A program made the position numbers and the translations under genes. A stretch of DNA of 64,000 bases from Pseudomonas sp. IB20 (GTDB lineage: Bacteria > Pseudomonadota > Gammaproteobacteria > Pseudomonadales > Pseudomonadaceae): assembly GCF_009707325.1 (NCBI RefSeq), contig NZ_CP046103.1, forward strand, positions 3,765,284 to 3,829,283. Direction: 5' to 3'. Of the stretch, positions 53,057-62,701 are shown piece by piece (positions within the stretch are counted from its first letter, which is position 1; each line of letters opens with the position of its first letter). The notes under the pieces were generated by a model, which worked only from the letters and a program-made list of their open reading frames with translations, was not told the origin of the DNA and made no database searches.

Positions 53057-53635
53057 ATGAACGACTTCGCCGCCCTCTCTCGCATGCTTGAAAACCTCAT
53101 CCGCTTCGGCGTCATCGCCGCCGTGCAGATGAAGCCCCCGCGCGTGAAAGTAAAAACCGGAGAGCTGACCACCGCCTGGCTGCCATGGCTTGCCCTGCGC
53201 GCCGGTTCTGATCGTGAGTGGGACCCGCCAACACTCGACGAACAGGTGATGCTGTTCAGTCCCTCCGGCCAGCTCGCCAACGGTATCGTCGTAACCGGCG
53301 TATTCAGCGAACACATCCCGGCTAACGGCGACCGCGCCGGTCTGCATCGCCGCACCTACGCCGATGGCGCCGTGATCGAGTACGACAGCGTCGCTCATCA
53401 CCTCAACGCAACACTACCCAGCAGCGGAACCACCAGCCTGGTGAGCAAGGGCGGAATCAACATCATCGGCCCCATCAATCACCTGGGTGACTACAACCAG
53501 ACCGGCAATCAGAACGTAGTCGGCCGGGTAGACGTTTCGGAAGACGTGGTCGCGGCGGGCGTCAGCCTGGTCAATCACCTGACCTCTGGCGTCAAACAGG
53601 GCACCGACCAGTCCGGGAGGCCTATACCAACATGA
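53057..53635 (+). CDS. Baseplate assembly protein V / spike (P2 gpV family)
   Basis: The protein has 192 aa. The OB-fold N-terminus (LIRFGVIAAVQMKPPRVKVK) is followed by a beta-helical spike part (GGINIIGPINHLGDYNQTGN). It forms the membrane-piercing tip. Full length. Confidence 0.92.
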   Translation: MNDFAALSRMLENLIRFGVIAAVQMKPPRVKVKTGELTTAWLPWLALRAGSDREWDPPTLDEQVMLFSPSGQLANGIVVTGVFSEHIPANGDRAGLHRRTYADGAVIEYDSVAHHLNATLPSSGTTSLVSKGGINIIGPINHLGDYNQTGNQNVVGRVDVSEDVVAAGVSLVNHLTSGVKQGTDQSGRPIPT

Positions 53636-53976
53636 ACCGAGAAACCGGCGGCGCCATCGGCACTCTGGACCATATCGCCCAGTCCATTCCCGACGTCCTC
53701 ACCACCCGTATTGGCACCCGCGTAATGCGCCGCGAATACGGCAGCCTACTGCCCGAGCTGATTGACCATCCTTTCAACGACGTCACCCGCCTACGGGCAT
53801 ACTCGGCCACGGTCATGGCATTGATGCGCTGGGAGACTCGTATCAGCCTCAGCCGTGTTCAGTTTCGCGGTGCCAGCCTTCAAGGCAAGTCGGAGCTGGA
53901 TCTGGAGGGCAGCGTAGTGGACAGCAATGAAGCGTTCAGCATGAGCATTCCGCTGCAACTGGGAGGCAGTGTATGA
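53632..53976 (+). CDS. Baseplate wedge protein W (gp25-like)
   Basis: The protein has 114 aa of GPW/gp25 family with TRIGTRVMRREYGSLLPELI. It overlaps both neighbours by four bases and is complete. Confidence 0.93.
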   Translation: MNRETGGAIGTLDHIAQSIPDVLTTRIGTRVMRREYGSLLPELIDHPFNDVTRLRAYSATVMALMRWETRISLSRVQFRGASLQGKSELDLEGSVVDSNEAFSMSIPLQLGGSV

Positions 53977-54884
53977 ACAGCTTCGCAGCCATCGACCTCA
54001 GCCAACTGCCACCGCCGCAGATCGTCGAGCAGATCGACTTCGAGCTGATCCTGGCCGAGCGTAAGGCCTACATGATCAGCCTGTGGCCGGTTGAGGAACA
54101 GCCTATGATCGCCGCGCGCCTCGACATGGAGTCGGAGCCGCTGGCGAAGCTGCTGCAAGAGAACGCCTACCGCGAAACCGTGTGGCGGCAGCGTGTCAAT
54201 GAAGCCTCCCTGGCCAACCTGCTCGCCACCGCCCGTGATGCTGATCTAGAACAGCTGGCTGCCAACTTCAACGTCAAGCGGCTGGTCATCCAGGAAGGCA
54301 AGGCATCGGCGGTGCCGCCCGTGCCCAGGCTCATGGAGGCCGACGACAGCCTACGCGAGCGGGCGCAAATGGCATGGGAAGGCCTGAGCACCGCCGGCCC
54401 GCGCAACAGCTACATTTTCCACGCGCGTGGGGCAGATGGCCGGGTTGCTGACGCCACCGCAGAAAGCCCCTCGCCTGCCGTTGCCGTCATCACCGTGCAA
54501 TCGTTGCTCGGCGATGGCACGGCGTCTGCGGATCTGCTTGCCGCCGTCAGCGCCTATGTCAGCGACGATGACCGCCGCCCGGTGGCCGACCGCTTGACCG
54601 TCCAGGGCGCTGAAATCGTCCGTTACCAGGTCAAAGCAAAACTTTACCTCCTGTCCAGCGGGCCTGAGTCGGAACCGATTCTTGCCGCAGCCGAAACACG
54701 CTTGCAGGCTTACGTCAGCCAACGCCGTCGCCTCGGTATGGAAGTGTCAGAGTCGGCCATTCACGCGGCCTTGCACGTTGAAGGTGTCCGCAAGGTCGAG
54801 CTGGAAGACTGGGTTGATATCGTTGCGACCAAAGCTCAGGCGCCGTATTGCACCGGCACGACTGTCACGCGAGGTATCGAGTAA
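53973..54884 (+). CDS. Baseplate assembly protein J (P2 gpJ family)
   Basis: The protein has 303 aa. It starts MNSFAAIDLSQLPPPQIVEQ and has the GLSTAGPRNSYIFHARGADG segment of gpJ. It builds the baseplate edge with gpW and gpI. Full length. Confidence 0.93.
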   Translation: MNSFAAIDLSQLPPPQIVEQIDFELILAERKAYMISLWPVEEQPMIAARLDMESEPLAKLLQENAYRETVWRQRVNEASLANLLATARDADLEQLAANFNVKRLVIQEGKASAVPPVPRLMEADDSLRERAQMAWEGLSTAGPRNSYIFHARGADGRVADATAESPSPAVAVITVQSLLGDGTASADLLAAVSAYVSDDDRRPVADRLTVQGAEIVRYQVKAKLYLLSSGPESEPILAAAETRLQAYVSQRRRLGMEVSESAIHAALHVEGVRKVELEDWVDIVATKAQAPYCTGTTVTRGIE

Positions 54885-55627
54885 TGGGCGCCCAGCAGCT
54901 GCTGCCGGGAAACGCCACGCCACTGGAACGCCAAGCAGCGCAAGCACTCGCGCAAATTCAGCGCGTGCCCATCCCTCTGCGCCAGCTCTGCAACCCCGAC
55001 ACTTGCCCGCTTGCACTGCTGCCATATCTGGCCTGGGCTTTTTCGGTTGATCGCTGGGATAGCAAATGGACCGAGGCCGCGAAACGGTCTGCCATTCGCT
55101 CATCCCACTTCATCCACTCTCGCAAGGGCACCATCGGCGCCCTGCGCCGCGTGGTTGAGCCGCTCGGTTATCTGATCGAAGTACTGGAATGGTGGCAAAC
55201 CACCCCACTCGGTGTGCCAGGCACCTTCGCCATCAAAGTCGGCGTTCTGGAAACCGGTATCACCGAAGAGATGTACCAGGAGCTGACCTGGCTGATCGAT
55301 GACGCCAGGCCAGTCACCCGCCACCTGACCGGCCTGGCTATCAGCCTTGAAACCACCGGAGTGATGAACGTCTTCGCCAGCGTTTACGAGGGCGATGAAA
55401 TCGACGTCTACCCGCCAGTACTGCGGGACATCGTCACCACGGGCGTCATCGGCGCGGCCGGCCGAGAAGAATCCATCGACACCGTCAACGTTTACCCGCC
55501 GAGCCCCGGCGTCATCGACCTTGCCTGCTACATCGGCGCTGCCGGGCGGGAACACTCCATCGACACACTCTTGGCTGTCGGCATAAATGCAGCAGCGTCA
55601 GTAACGTCACCGCGCATCAACCTGTAG
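54884..55627 (+). CDS. Tail protein I (P2 gpI family), extended C-terminus
   Basis: The protein has 247 aa. The gpI core (LCNPDTCPLALLPYLAWAFS, FIHSRKGTIGALRRVVEPLG) covers the first 170 residues. The rest carries an internal repeat, IGAAGREESIDT and IGAAGREHSIDT. The tail fibre gene (gpH) that normally follows is absent: only 91 bases lie before the sheath gene. Confidence 0.88.
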   Translation: MGAQQLLPGNATPLERQAAQALAQIQRVPIPLRQLCNPDTCPLALLPYLAWAFSVDRWDSKWTEAAKRSAIRSSHFIHSRKGTIGALRRVVEPLGYLIEVLEWWQTTPLGVPGTFAIKVGVLETGITEEMYQELTWLIDDARPVTRHLTGLAISLETTGVMNVFASVYEGDEIDVYPPVLRDIVTTGVIGAAGREESIDTVNVYPPSPGVIDLACYIGAAGREHSIDTLLAVGINAAASVTSPRINL

Positions 55628-55642
55628 GGCCACCCGTTACAA
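55622..55642. promoter_or_regulatory. Late-promoter dyad CTGTA-N11-TACAA before gpFI
   Basis: The dyad CTGTA (55622-55626) and TACAA (55638-55642) overlaps the gpI stop and lies 76 bases before the sheath gene, matching the F late promoter of P2. It differs by one base from the sites at 46184 and 52989. Confidence 0.6.
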
Positions 55643-55718
55643 GCCTGCGCGCTCGCCCAACCGGCGCGCGCGCGGCAGCCTGTGCACTGTCATTCCATCA
55701 CAGCGCAGGCAACCACCC

Positions 55719-56823
55719 ATGGCCGGTTCAGACTATCTCCACGGCGTGCGGGTCATCGAACTCAACGACGGCACCCGCCCCATTCGCACCATCCCCACCG
55801 CAGTCATCGGCCTGGTTTGCACGGCTGAAGATGCTGACCCACTTATGTTCCCGCTGGACACGCCTGTCCTGCTGACCAGTGTTCGAGCCGCGATTGGCAA
55901 AGCCGGCGTCAAAGGTACCCTGGCGACCAGTCTGCAAGCCATTGACGACCAGACAAAGCCCTACGCCATCGTGGTGCGGGTCAAGGAAGGCGCTGACGAA
56001 GCGACCACCATCAGCGCATTGATCGGTACCACCACTGCCGACGGCAAATACACCGGCATGAAAGCCCTGCTTGCTGCCAAGGCCCGCGTGGGCATGACGC
56101 CGCGCATCCTCGGTGTGCCAGGTCTCGACAGTTTGCCGGTGGCCACCGCCCTGGTATCCGTTGCCCAGGACCTGCGCGCCTTCGCCTACGTCCATGCCTG
56201 GAACTGCAAAACCAAGGAAGAGGTGGTCGCCTACCGCGAGAACTTCGGCGCTCGCGAGCTGATGGTGATCTGGCCGGACTTCCTCAACTGGGACACCGTC
56301 ATCAGCAAGACTGTTGCCGCGTCGGCAGTGGCGCGCGCCCTCGGCCTGCGAGCGAAGATCGATCAGGAAACCGGCTGGCACAAGACTCTCTCCAACGTCG
56401 CAGTCAACGGCGTCACCGGCATCAGCGCCGACGTGTTCTGGGATCTGCAGAACCCGGCCACCGACGCCAACTACCTCAACAGCAATGAAGTCACCACCCT
56501 CATCAACGAGGGCGGGTTTCGCTTCTGGGGTAGCCGTACGTGCAGCGACGATCCGTTGTTCGCCTTCGAAAATTACACCCGAACCGCGCAGATCCTCGCC
56601 GACACCATGGCCGAGGCGCACATGTGGGCTGTGGACAAGCCCATGCACGCCTCCCTGGTGCGCGACATCATCGAAGGCATCAACGCGAAGTTCCGCGAAT
56701 TGATTGCCCAGGGCTACCTGATCGGTGGCAGTTGCTGGTACCCGGAGGACATCAACGATAAAGACACCCTCAAGGATCACCGACCGCTATCTGATGACGT
56801 TCGCCAGCCAGATCAACAGCTGA
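55719..56823 (+). pseudogene. Tail sheath protein (P2 gpFI) with internal deletion and frameshift
   Basis: The first 352 residues are a normal sheath protein (MAGSDYLHGVRVIELNDGTR to SCWYPEDINDKDTLK). Directly after, near 56776, the frame changes. The expected ending ITDRYLMTFASQINS and its stop are present in the plus-one frame at 56777-56823. About twenty residues that normally stand between, an acidic-aromatic stretch followed by RQR, are missing. Read without shifting, translation runs to 56951 over the tube gene. The sheath is probably non-functional. Confidence 0.88.
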
Positions 56824-56880
56824 ACCGGGTCTCCCCGCAAGGGGAGTTAACCCCATGCCAAACACCCGGAGAACACCGCT

Positions 56881-57270
56881 ATGGCTATGCCACGCAAACT
56901 GAAAAACCTCATGCTCTTCAACGACGCCAACATCTACAGAGGCGTGGTTAAGTCCGTCACCCTGCCCGCCCTTGGCCGCAAGATGGAAGCCTATCGCGGC
57001 GGCGGCATGAACGGCCCGGTCAAAGCTGACTTGGGCTTCTCCGACGACGGTATCCAGTTCGAATGGAAAACCGGCGGCCTGGATCTGATCAGCCTGAAAC
57101 AGTTCGCCATGGTGAATGCGTCGGGCGTGGCATTGCGCTTTACCGGCGCATTTGAGCAGGACGACACAGGCGAAGTCAGCGCCGTGGAAGTCGTCGTGCG
57201 TGGCCGTCACGAGACCATTGAAATGGGCGACGCCACAAGGTGTCCGGTTTTTTGCTACAGAAATCGATGA
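56881..57270 (+). pseudogene. Truncated tail tube protein (P2 gpFII)
   Basis: Residues 1-118 are normal gpFII (MAMPRKLKNLMLFNDANIYR to GRHETIEMGDA). About 50 C-terminal residues are missing, replaced by eleven out-of-frame residues. The joint near 57235 leads straight into the C-terminal part of gpE, so FII end and E start were deleted together. Confidence 0.85.
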
Positions 57271-57304
57271 AGACGGACGCATCCCTCGTTGCGTAGAGGA
57301 CGCC

Positions 57305-57550
57305 ATGGCCGACCTGGCCGTGATTTTTCACTGGGCACCGGCTGACATGGATCAGTTGGGCCTGCAAGAACTGATGGACTGGCGCTGGGTGATCGAGAGC
57401 CTGAGCGAGAACAAGACAATCTTTTTCAGCGACGGCACGCCACGGCGTATCGAGTTCACCCTGAGCCTGAAGCGCACCGACGATGACCGCATCGACCTTC
57501 TCGGTGCCGGTACCAGCATCGGCGTCAACATTCTGCGAGGCCTGCTGTGA
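57305..57550 (+). pseudogene. Chimera of gpE' fragment and C-terminus of gpU; tape measure gene lost
   Basis: The segment MADLAVIFHWAPADMDQLGL plus a few residues is the P2 GpE family end, preceded in frame by TEIDEDGRIPRCVEDA without a start. Directly after WRW (near 57388) it becomes VIESLSENKTIFFSDGTPRR and the rest of gpU. The joint is in frame and removes the whole tape-measure gene gpT (over 2 kb in P2) and most of gpU. The product of about 81 aa cannot act as either parent. Confidence 0.87.
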
Positions 57551-58203
57551 TCGAATCGGTAATCTCCAAGGTCACAGGCTACGTGCGCAGCACGGCCGAG
57601 CGGTACGTTCGTGACGCGGCCTACCCGGTGCCCGCCTTCCGGCTCACCGTCGACGGTCTGGACATCGCCCAACTGATCAGCCCTCGTCTGATGGGCCTGG
57701 AGCTGACCGACAACCGCGGCGTTGAGGCAGACCAACTCAGCATCACCCTCAGCGACCACGACGGCCTGCTGGCGATTCCCCCCAAGGGCGCGGTGTTGCG
57801 GTTGTGGCTGGGTTGGAGCGACACCGGACTGGTGGACAAGGGCACCTACACCGTCGACGAAACCGAACATAGTGGCGCGCCGGACGTACTCAGCATCCGT
57901 GCTCGATCGGCAGACCTGCGCAAGGGCTTGAAAACCAAACGGGAGCGTAGCTGGAGCAACACCACACTCGGCGACGTCCTGGGCGATATCGCCGTAGGCA
58001 ACGGTCTGACCGCGACCATCGCAGGCGCCCTCGACGGATTGCCCATCCTGCAGCTCGACCAGGCCAACGAGTCCGACGCCAACTTGATCAGCCGTCTGGG
58101 CGAGGAATTCGACGCGGTGGCCAGCGTGAAAGCGGGTTGCCTGTTGTGCCTGCCGGCGGGTGGCGGCAAGACGGCCAGCGGCCTGGACCTTGTACCACCT
58201 TAG
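57547..58203 (+). pseudogene. gpD late-control/tail protein, C-terminally truncated
   Basis: The first 215 residues are gpD (FRLTVDGLDIAQLISPRLMG, LSIRARSADLRKGLKTKRER, LPAGGGKTASGLDL). The family is usually over 300 aa, and the C-terminal third is gone with a stop at 58201. It overlaps the gpU end by four bases as in intact phages. An ogr-type activator gene, which follows D in P2, is also absent. Confidence 0.8.
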
Positions 58204-58266
58204 GCTATCCCAATTATCAGGGACAAAATCGCCACATCATCACGCGAAATCACACGAATCCGAACT

Positions 58267-58482
58267 ATGCACGCCACCTACGCACCCGAGCAAGCATGCC
58301 AGGCCGCTAGAACCCGCCTGGAATTGAGAGGCATGTCCGTCAAGGACTTTGCCATTCAATACGACCTTCACCCTTCAACCGTTTACGCCGTGCTGAACGG
58401 GCAGAAGAAATGTCTGCGCGGTGAAGCTCATCGCGCCGCCGTTTTGCTCGGCATCAAAAAAGATGGCGTGATTACAAACTAG
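58267..58482 (+). CDS. BcepMu gp16-family phage DNA-binding protein
   Basis: The protein has 71 aa with a helix-turn-helix (MSVKDFAIQYDLHPSTVYAV) followed by a basic turn. These small proteins occur in early regions of phages and are thought to regulate transcription. It is the first intact gene after the eroded tail module and begins the early region. Confidence 0.78.
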   Translation: MHATYAPEQACQAARTRLELRGMSVKDFAIQYDLHPSTVYAVLNGQKKCLRGEAHRAAVLLGIKKDGVITN

Positions 58483-58511
58483 GGCCTCTGGCTCCAAGGG
58501 GAAACCAGAAG

Positions 58512-58985
58512 ATGAAACGCCCAGTTCTAGACAGCAGAAAGAGCGTAGTTATGGCCGTTATCGGCGCCTACCCAGGCGGTCGGTCTTACGCCTCGGCTGA
58601 CCTCGGTATGCCGCTGAAGAAATTCGACAACCAGGCCTACGAAAACGCCGGCAGTCGCCCGCTGACCGACGAACACATCCACCGCCTGGAACAAGTCGCT
58701 GGCACCACGTTCTTGGCCGATTACATCGCTTCAATGTACGGCGGCATGTTCGTACCCCTGAGCGTCCCGGAGAACCTGGACAACGTGGAGTTGTACAGCC
58801 GCTCGCTCAAGGCCTCGGCCCAGCGGGGCAAGGTAGACCAGATCATGTCTGCCGCCCTGGATGACGGAGTGATCGAAAGGCGTGAAGCCGACGCGATCAT
58901 CGCTGCCCTAATCACCTACATGTCGGCCCGCTACGCAGAAGTGTTCGCGACGATCCAGCTTTATAGCCAAGGAGCCGTCCAGTGA
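58512..58985 (+). CDS. Phage regulatory protein of CII/YmfL type
   Basis: The protein has 157 aa. The N-terminal part is an HTH of the phage regulatory CII family (VVMAVIGAYPGGRSYASADL), and the C-terminal part is helical. It probably controls lysogeny or early genes. The start at 58512 follows GGGGAAACCAG. Confidence 0.82.
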   Translation: MKRPVLDSRKSVVMAVIGAYPGGRSYASADLGMPLKKFDNQAYENAGSRPLTDEHIHRLEQVAGTTFLADYIASMYGGMFVPLSVPENLDNVELYSRSLKASAQRGKVDQIMSAALDDGVIERREADAIIAALITYMSARYAEVFATIQLYSQGAVQ

Positions 58986-59264
58986 GTTCTTGCCATCAGC
59001 CCTTGCCAAGCCGCGCCTTGATCTCTTTCAACGCGGTCGCTACGTCGTCAACAGCAAAGCGGATGTCTTCGGCACTCACTACCAGTGCGGGCGCCCCTCT
59101 GTCGGTCAGCAATGTCGCGTCTCGACCACGCATGACTTTCTCCAGTGCTTCATGCCGCTCCTGCAGACGTTGCAGCAGGCAGATGTGGTCATTCGTCGCC
59201 AGGCAATGAAAACGGCAAACGATCAGCCCGATCTGCTGGACCAACTGGAAATGGAGCGTGCGTG
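58986..59264. other. Ambiguous short interval with ORFs on both strands
   Basis: A plus-strand frame from TTG 58990 ends with MKTANDQPDLLDQLEMERA overlapping the next gene. A minus-strand frame ends with a natural-looking segment, EDIRFAVDDVATALKEIKAR (58996 upward, first in-frame ATG 59133). Either could be a small phage gene. I cannot decide from composition. Confidence 0.35.
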
Positions 59265-59636
59265 ATGAACCTCGATCAACAGACTCATGACTACCGCAGC
59301 AGCATGCAACACGCTGCTTTCGCTTACCTGCAACGCCATGAGGCAGAACACCTGGTGGATTCCGATCTGTTGTTCGATCGTTGTATTCGCCACCTGACCC
59401 TTGCATTGGAAGTGCCCGTATTCATGGCACCAAAACTTGTCCACAACGCCTGGACTGAATTGCAGGTGATCAAGAAGCGCCGTTGGATCGGCATCGACTG
59501 GGCCAGTGGGGCTGACAGCACTCGTGTCCTCTTAGTGGACGTTCTCGCCGGCAAAGCCTTCCCGATGTCGGCTAGGTTTCTGCCGCAGAAACTGCTCGAC
59601 CAGCGCAACGCCGTACACAAGCCACACCCTCAGTAA
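59265..59636 (+). CDS. Hypothetical phage early protein
   Basis: The protein has 123 aa with no recognised domain. An N-terminal helical part (YRSSMQHAAFAYLQRHEAEH) is followed by a mixed C-terminus (RWIGIDWASGADSTRVLLVD). It lies in a run of small early genes. Confidence 0.7.
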   Translation: MNLDQQTHDYRSSMQHAAFAYLQRHEAEHLVDSDLLFDRCIRHLTLALEVPVFMAPKLVHNAWTELQVIKKRRWIGIDWASGADSTRVLLVDVLAGKAFPMSARFLPQKLLDQRNAVHKPHPQ

Positions 59637-59712
59637 CGCTCCCTTTTAACCCCCCGCCCTGCCCCATCCCCAATGGGTTTGGGTGAGCTTTGCCCGCAAT
59701 CCGAGGTGGACC

Positions 59713-59946
59713 ATGGAAATCGACATCGCCATCACCGCAAAACTGCCCCGCGACCAGGCCGAGGCACTACTCGTTGAGCTCCGTGCGCAGTACGCGTTGC
59801 TGTTCAACGAGCATTGGTATGACGACCGCTTTCGCTTGATCCCCGAGGGTTTGCGGCATGGCTCGTTGCTGGTGGCTTTCCCTGGGTTGGCTGCACGAAA
59901 AAGCCTGATTGGCGCCCTTAAACACAGTCTCGACGAAGCGAAGTAA
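59713..59946 (+). CDS. Hypothetical phage early protein
   Basis: The protein has 77 aa with no recognised domain. It is compact and alternating in charge, with a start preceded by GAGGTGG. It directly precedes the primase-helicase gene. Confidence 0.7.
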   Translation: MEIDIAITAKLPRDQAEALLVELRAQYALLFNEHWYDDRFRLIPEGLRHGSLLVAFPGLAARKSLIGALKHSLDEAK

Positions 59947-59952
59947 GCCACG

Positions 59953-62676
59953 ATGGAAATGGAACAAAGGCTGCGAGCCGACGTCATTCAACGCATTGAG
60001 CGGGACTACCAGCTCAAGCACATGGCCAACACCAATTACATGCGTAAGGGTGTTTGCCCTGCCTGCGGCCAGAAGACCCTGTACACCTTCTACGATTCGC
60101 CCTGGACACTGATCTGCGGACGACCGGAAAAGTGCGACCACCGTGTTCACGTGAAGGACGTCTACGACGACTTGTTCAACGACTGGAGCAAGACTGCCCA
60201 GTCGACGCCGGATAACCCGCTTGCGACGGCACGCGCCTACCTTGAGTTTGCGCGGGGCTTCAAGTTTGAGCTGATCGCCGGTTGGTTCACCCAGGACAAC
60301 TACTGGGATGGCCGGCTAAACATCGGTAGCGCCACGGTGCGTTTCGCCTTGGAGAAAGGTGGCTACTGGGAGCGTTTGATAGATCGGCCAGACCGATTCG
60401 GCAAGATGAAAGCGCGCTTCCGCCCAACCGGTGAAGGCTTGACTGGATACAAAGGCGTCTGGTGGTGTCCGCCGAGCGTCGACCTGCTGGAAGTCGACGA
60501 GCTGTTCATCGTAGAGGGGATTTTCGACTCCATCGCACTGGTGCACAACGAAGTGCCAGCCGTGTCGATGATGTCCAGCGCCCCCTGCCCTATCGACTCA
60601 CTCAAGGCCCTGGCCAAGCTGCGCCACGACGCCGACAGGCGCCTACCGGTACTTGTGTGGGCATTGGATAACGAGCCTGTCGCTAAGGCCAACATGCGCC
60701 GCTGGGCGAAGGAAGCGCGCGACCTGGGCTTCACCTGCAAGGCGGCGGTGATCCCGCAACCCAATGGTAAAAAGGTTGACTGGAACGACCTGCACCTGCG
60801 GTGGAAGTCGATCGAGGGTGACGACAAGCGCGCCGAGCTGATTGAGCACGACCGTGGAGAGGCCCGCCACCACGGCGATTTGCTCCTGGCTGACTCGGCT
60901 GAGGAAAAGGGGTTTCTCATCTACCTGCGCGACGAGCGCAAGGAATTTAACTTTTCATTCCGCAAGCGCCTGTACTGGTTTCGGCTGGACCTTGATAAGT
61001 ACGACCGCGCCATGGGCGATCTAGAAAGCTCAGATCGTCATGAGGATCAGCTGCTCACGGATGAACAGAGGCGCTACAAGGCTCTGCGCCAGTCGGGATC
61101 GGTGACCAGCATCGCCAACTGCAATTTCCAGGCGTTGTATTACATGCGTAACGACCTGACAGATGAAGCCTGGTACTACTTCCGTATCGAGCGCCCACAG
61201 GGGCCGGCCATCAAAAGCACGTTCACGGCCAAGCAACTCACGTCGGCACCCGAGTTCGCAAATCGCCTCCTTAACGTCTCCAACGGCGCTATGTTTGAAG
61301 GCAGCGCCCAGCAGCTGAAGCGGATTCTGGCGCCCCAGCTCGACAACCTCAAAACCGTCAATACCATCGAATGGATTGGCTACAGCCGCGACCATGGAGC
61401 CTATGTCTTCAACGACCTGGCCTTTCACGGCGGCAAGGTACAGGTGCGCAACAAGGAAGACTTTTTTGACCTCGGCAAGCTGAGCATCAAGTCGCAGAGC
61501 CAGTCGCCGGTGCTGCACATCAACACCGACCTCAATACCTACAACGAAGGTTGGTTCGACATCTACTGGCGCTGCTTTGGTGTGCAGGGGCTGGTAGTGC
61601 TGGCCTGGTGGCTGGGCGCGCTGCACGCCGAGCAGATCCGCCAGATCCACAAGTCACTGATGTTCCTGGAACTGGTTGGCGAAGCCGGCTCGGGCAAAAC
61701 CACCCTGGTGGAGCTGCTGTGGAAGGCAGTCGGGCGTACTGATTACGAAGGCTTCGACCCGTCCAAAGCGACCGCCGCCAGCCGTGCGCGCAACTTCTCG
61801 CAGGTCAGCAACTTGCCGGTGGTGCTGATCGAGTCAGAGCGTGAACAGAAGGAAGGCCAGCCGGTTAAACACTTCGACTGGGACGAACTTAAAACTGCCT
61901 ACAACGGCCGCAGCGTTCGCTCAACCGGCGTGAAAAACAACGGCAACGACACCCACGAACCACCGTTCCGCGCCGCCCTGCTGATCGCGCAGAACAACCC
62001 GGTAAACGCGTCAGAACCCATCCTGCAGCGTATCTGCCACGTCCACCTGACACGCGAGCACCACACGCCGGAGACCAAGCAGTACGCCGAGCAGTTGGAG
62101 CGCATGCCGATGGACAGCATCAGCGGCTTCCTGGTCAAGGCGCTGCAACGCGAAGCCGAAACCATGCGGCTGCTGGAGGAAAACACCTCCGGCTACGAAC
62201 AGGAGTTACTGGCCCTGCCTGGCGTGCGCACCGTGCGTATCGCCAAGAACCACGCCCAACTGCGCAGCCTGGTGGACGCATTGGCCGGCGTCGTGCCGCT
62301 CGGCGATCGCCGCAAGGCCCTCGCCCACGCCGAAATTAACCGCATGGCCCTGGAGCGGCAGCAGGCAATCAATGCCGACCACCCGACCGTGCGCGAGTTT
62401 TGGGACCTGTACGAATTCCTCAATGGCATGGATGAGAAAGCCGCGTTGAACCATGCGCGCCGCGATGGGCTGATCGCCGTGAACCTCAACGAGTTTGTGG
62501 AAATGGCCGCCAATAAACGCCAGCAAGTGCCGCCGCTGAGCGACCTGAAACGCCTGCTGAAGACCAGCAAGTCACCCAAGTTTCTGGAATCGAACAAGCC
62601 CGTCAACTCGGCGCGCCAGGTCGACGCATTCGACAAACCGAAAACCATTCGCTGCTGGGTTTTCCAGGGCGTGTAA
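59953..62676 (+). CDS. Phage primase-helicase (zinc finger, Toprim and AAA/SF3-like helicase)
   Basis: The protein has 907 aa. The N-terminal part has a CHC2-like zinc cluster (CPACGQ and CGRPEKC), then a Toprim domain with ELFIVEGIFDSIAL and the DNEP segment. A middle domain is unassigned. The helicase has Walker A in LVGEAGSGKTTLVELLW and Walker B in LPVVLIESER. It combines primase and helicase as in P4 alpha-like proteins and starts phage replication. It is complete. Confidence 0.88.
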   Translation: MEMEQRLRADVIQRIERDYQLKHMANTNYMRKGVCPACGQKTLYTFYDSPWTLICGRPEKCDHRVHVKDVYDDLFNDWSKTAQSTPDNPLATARAYLEFARGFKFELIAGWFTQDNYWDGRLNIGSATVRFALEKGGYWERLIDRPDRFGKMKARFRPTGEGLTGYKGVWWCPPSVDLLEVDELFIVEGIFDSIALVHNEVPAVSMMSSAPCPIDSLKALAKLRHDADRRLPVLVWALDNEPVAKANMRRWAKEARDLGFTCKAAVIPQPNGKKVDWNDLHLRWKSIEGDDKRAELIEHDRGEARHHGDLLLADSAEEKGFLIYLRDERKEFNFSFRKRLYWFRLDLDKYDRAMGDLESSDRHEDQLLTDEQRRYKALRQSGSVTSIANCNFQALYYMRNDLTDEAWYYFRIERPQGPAIKSTFTAKQLTSAPEFANRLLNVSNGAMFEGSAQQLKRILAPQLDNLKTVNTIEWIGYSRDHGAYVFNDLAFHGGKVQVRNKEDFFDLGKLSIKSQSQSPVLHINTDLNTYNEGWFDIYWRCFGVQGLVVLAWWLGALHAEQIRQIHKSLMFLELVGEAGSGKTTLVELLWKAVGRTDYEGFDPSKATAASRARNFSQVSNLPVVLIESEREQKEGQPVKHFDWDELKTAYNGRSVRSTGVKNNGNDTHEPPFRAALLIAQNNPVNASEPILQRICHVHLTREHHTPETKQYAEQLERMPMDSISGFLVKALQREAETMRLLEENTSGYEQELLALPGVRTVRIAKNHAQLRSLVDALAGVVPLGDRRKALAHAEINRMALERQQAINADHPTVREFWDLYEFLNGMDEKAALNHARRDGLIAVNLNEFVEMAANKRQQVPPLSDLKRLLKTSKSPKFLESNKPVNSARQVDAFDKPKTIRCWVFQGV

Positions 62677-62701
62677 CCACCGCAACAACAGGAGCAGCAC
62701 G

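Noticed and set aside
58990..59265. Plus-strand ORF from TTG 58990
   Set aside because: It has a poor start and composition. A minus-strand frame looks at least as natural, so I list the interval as ambiguous.
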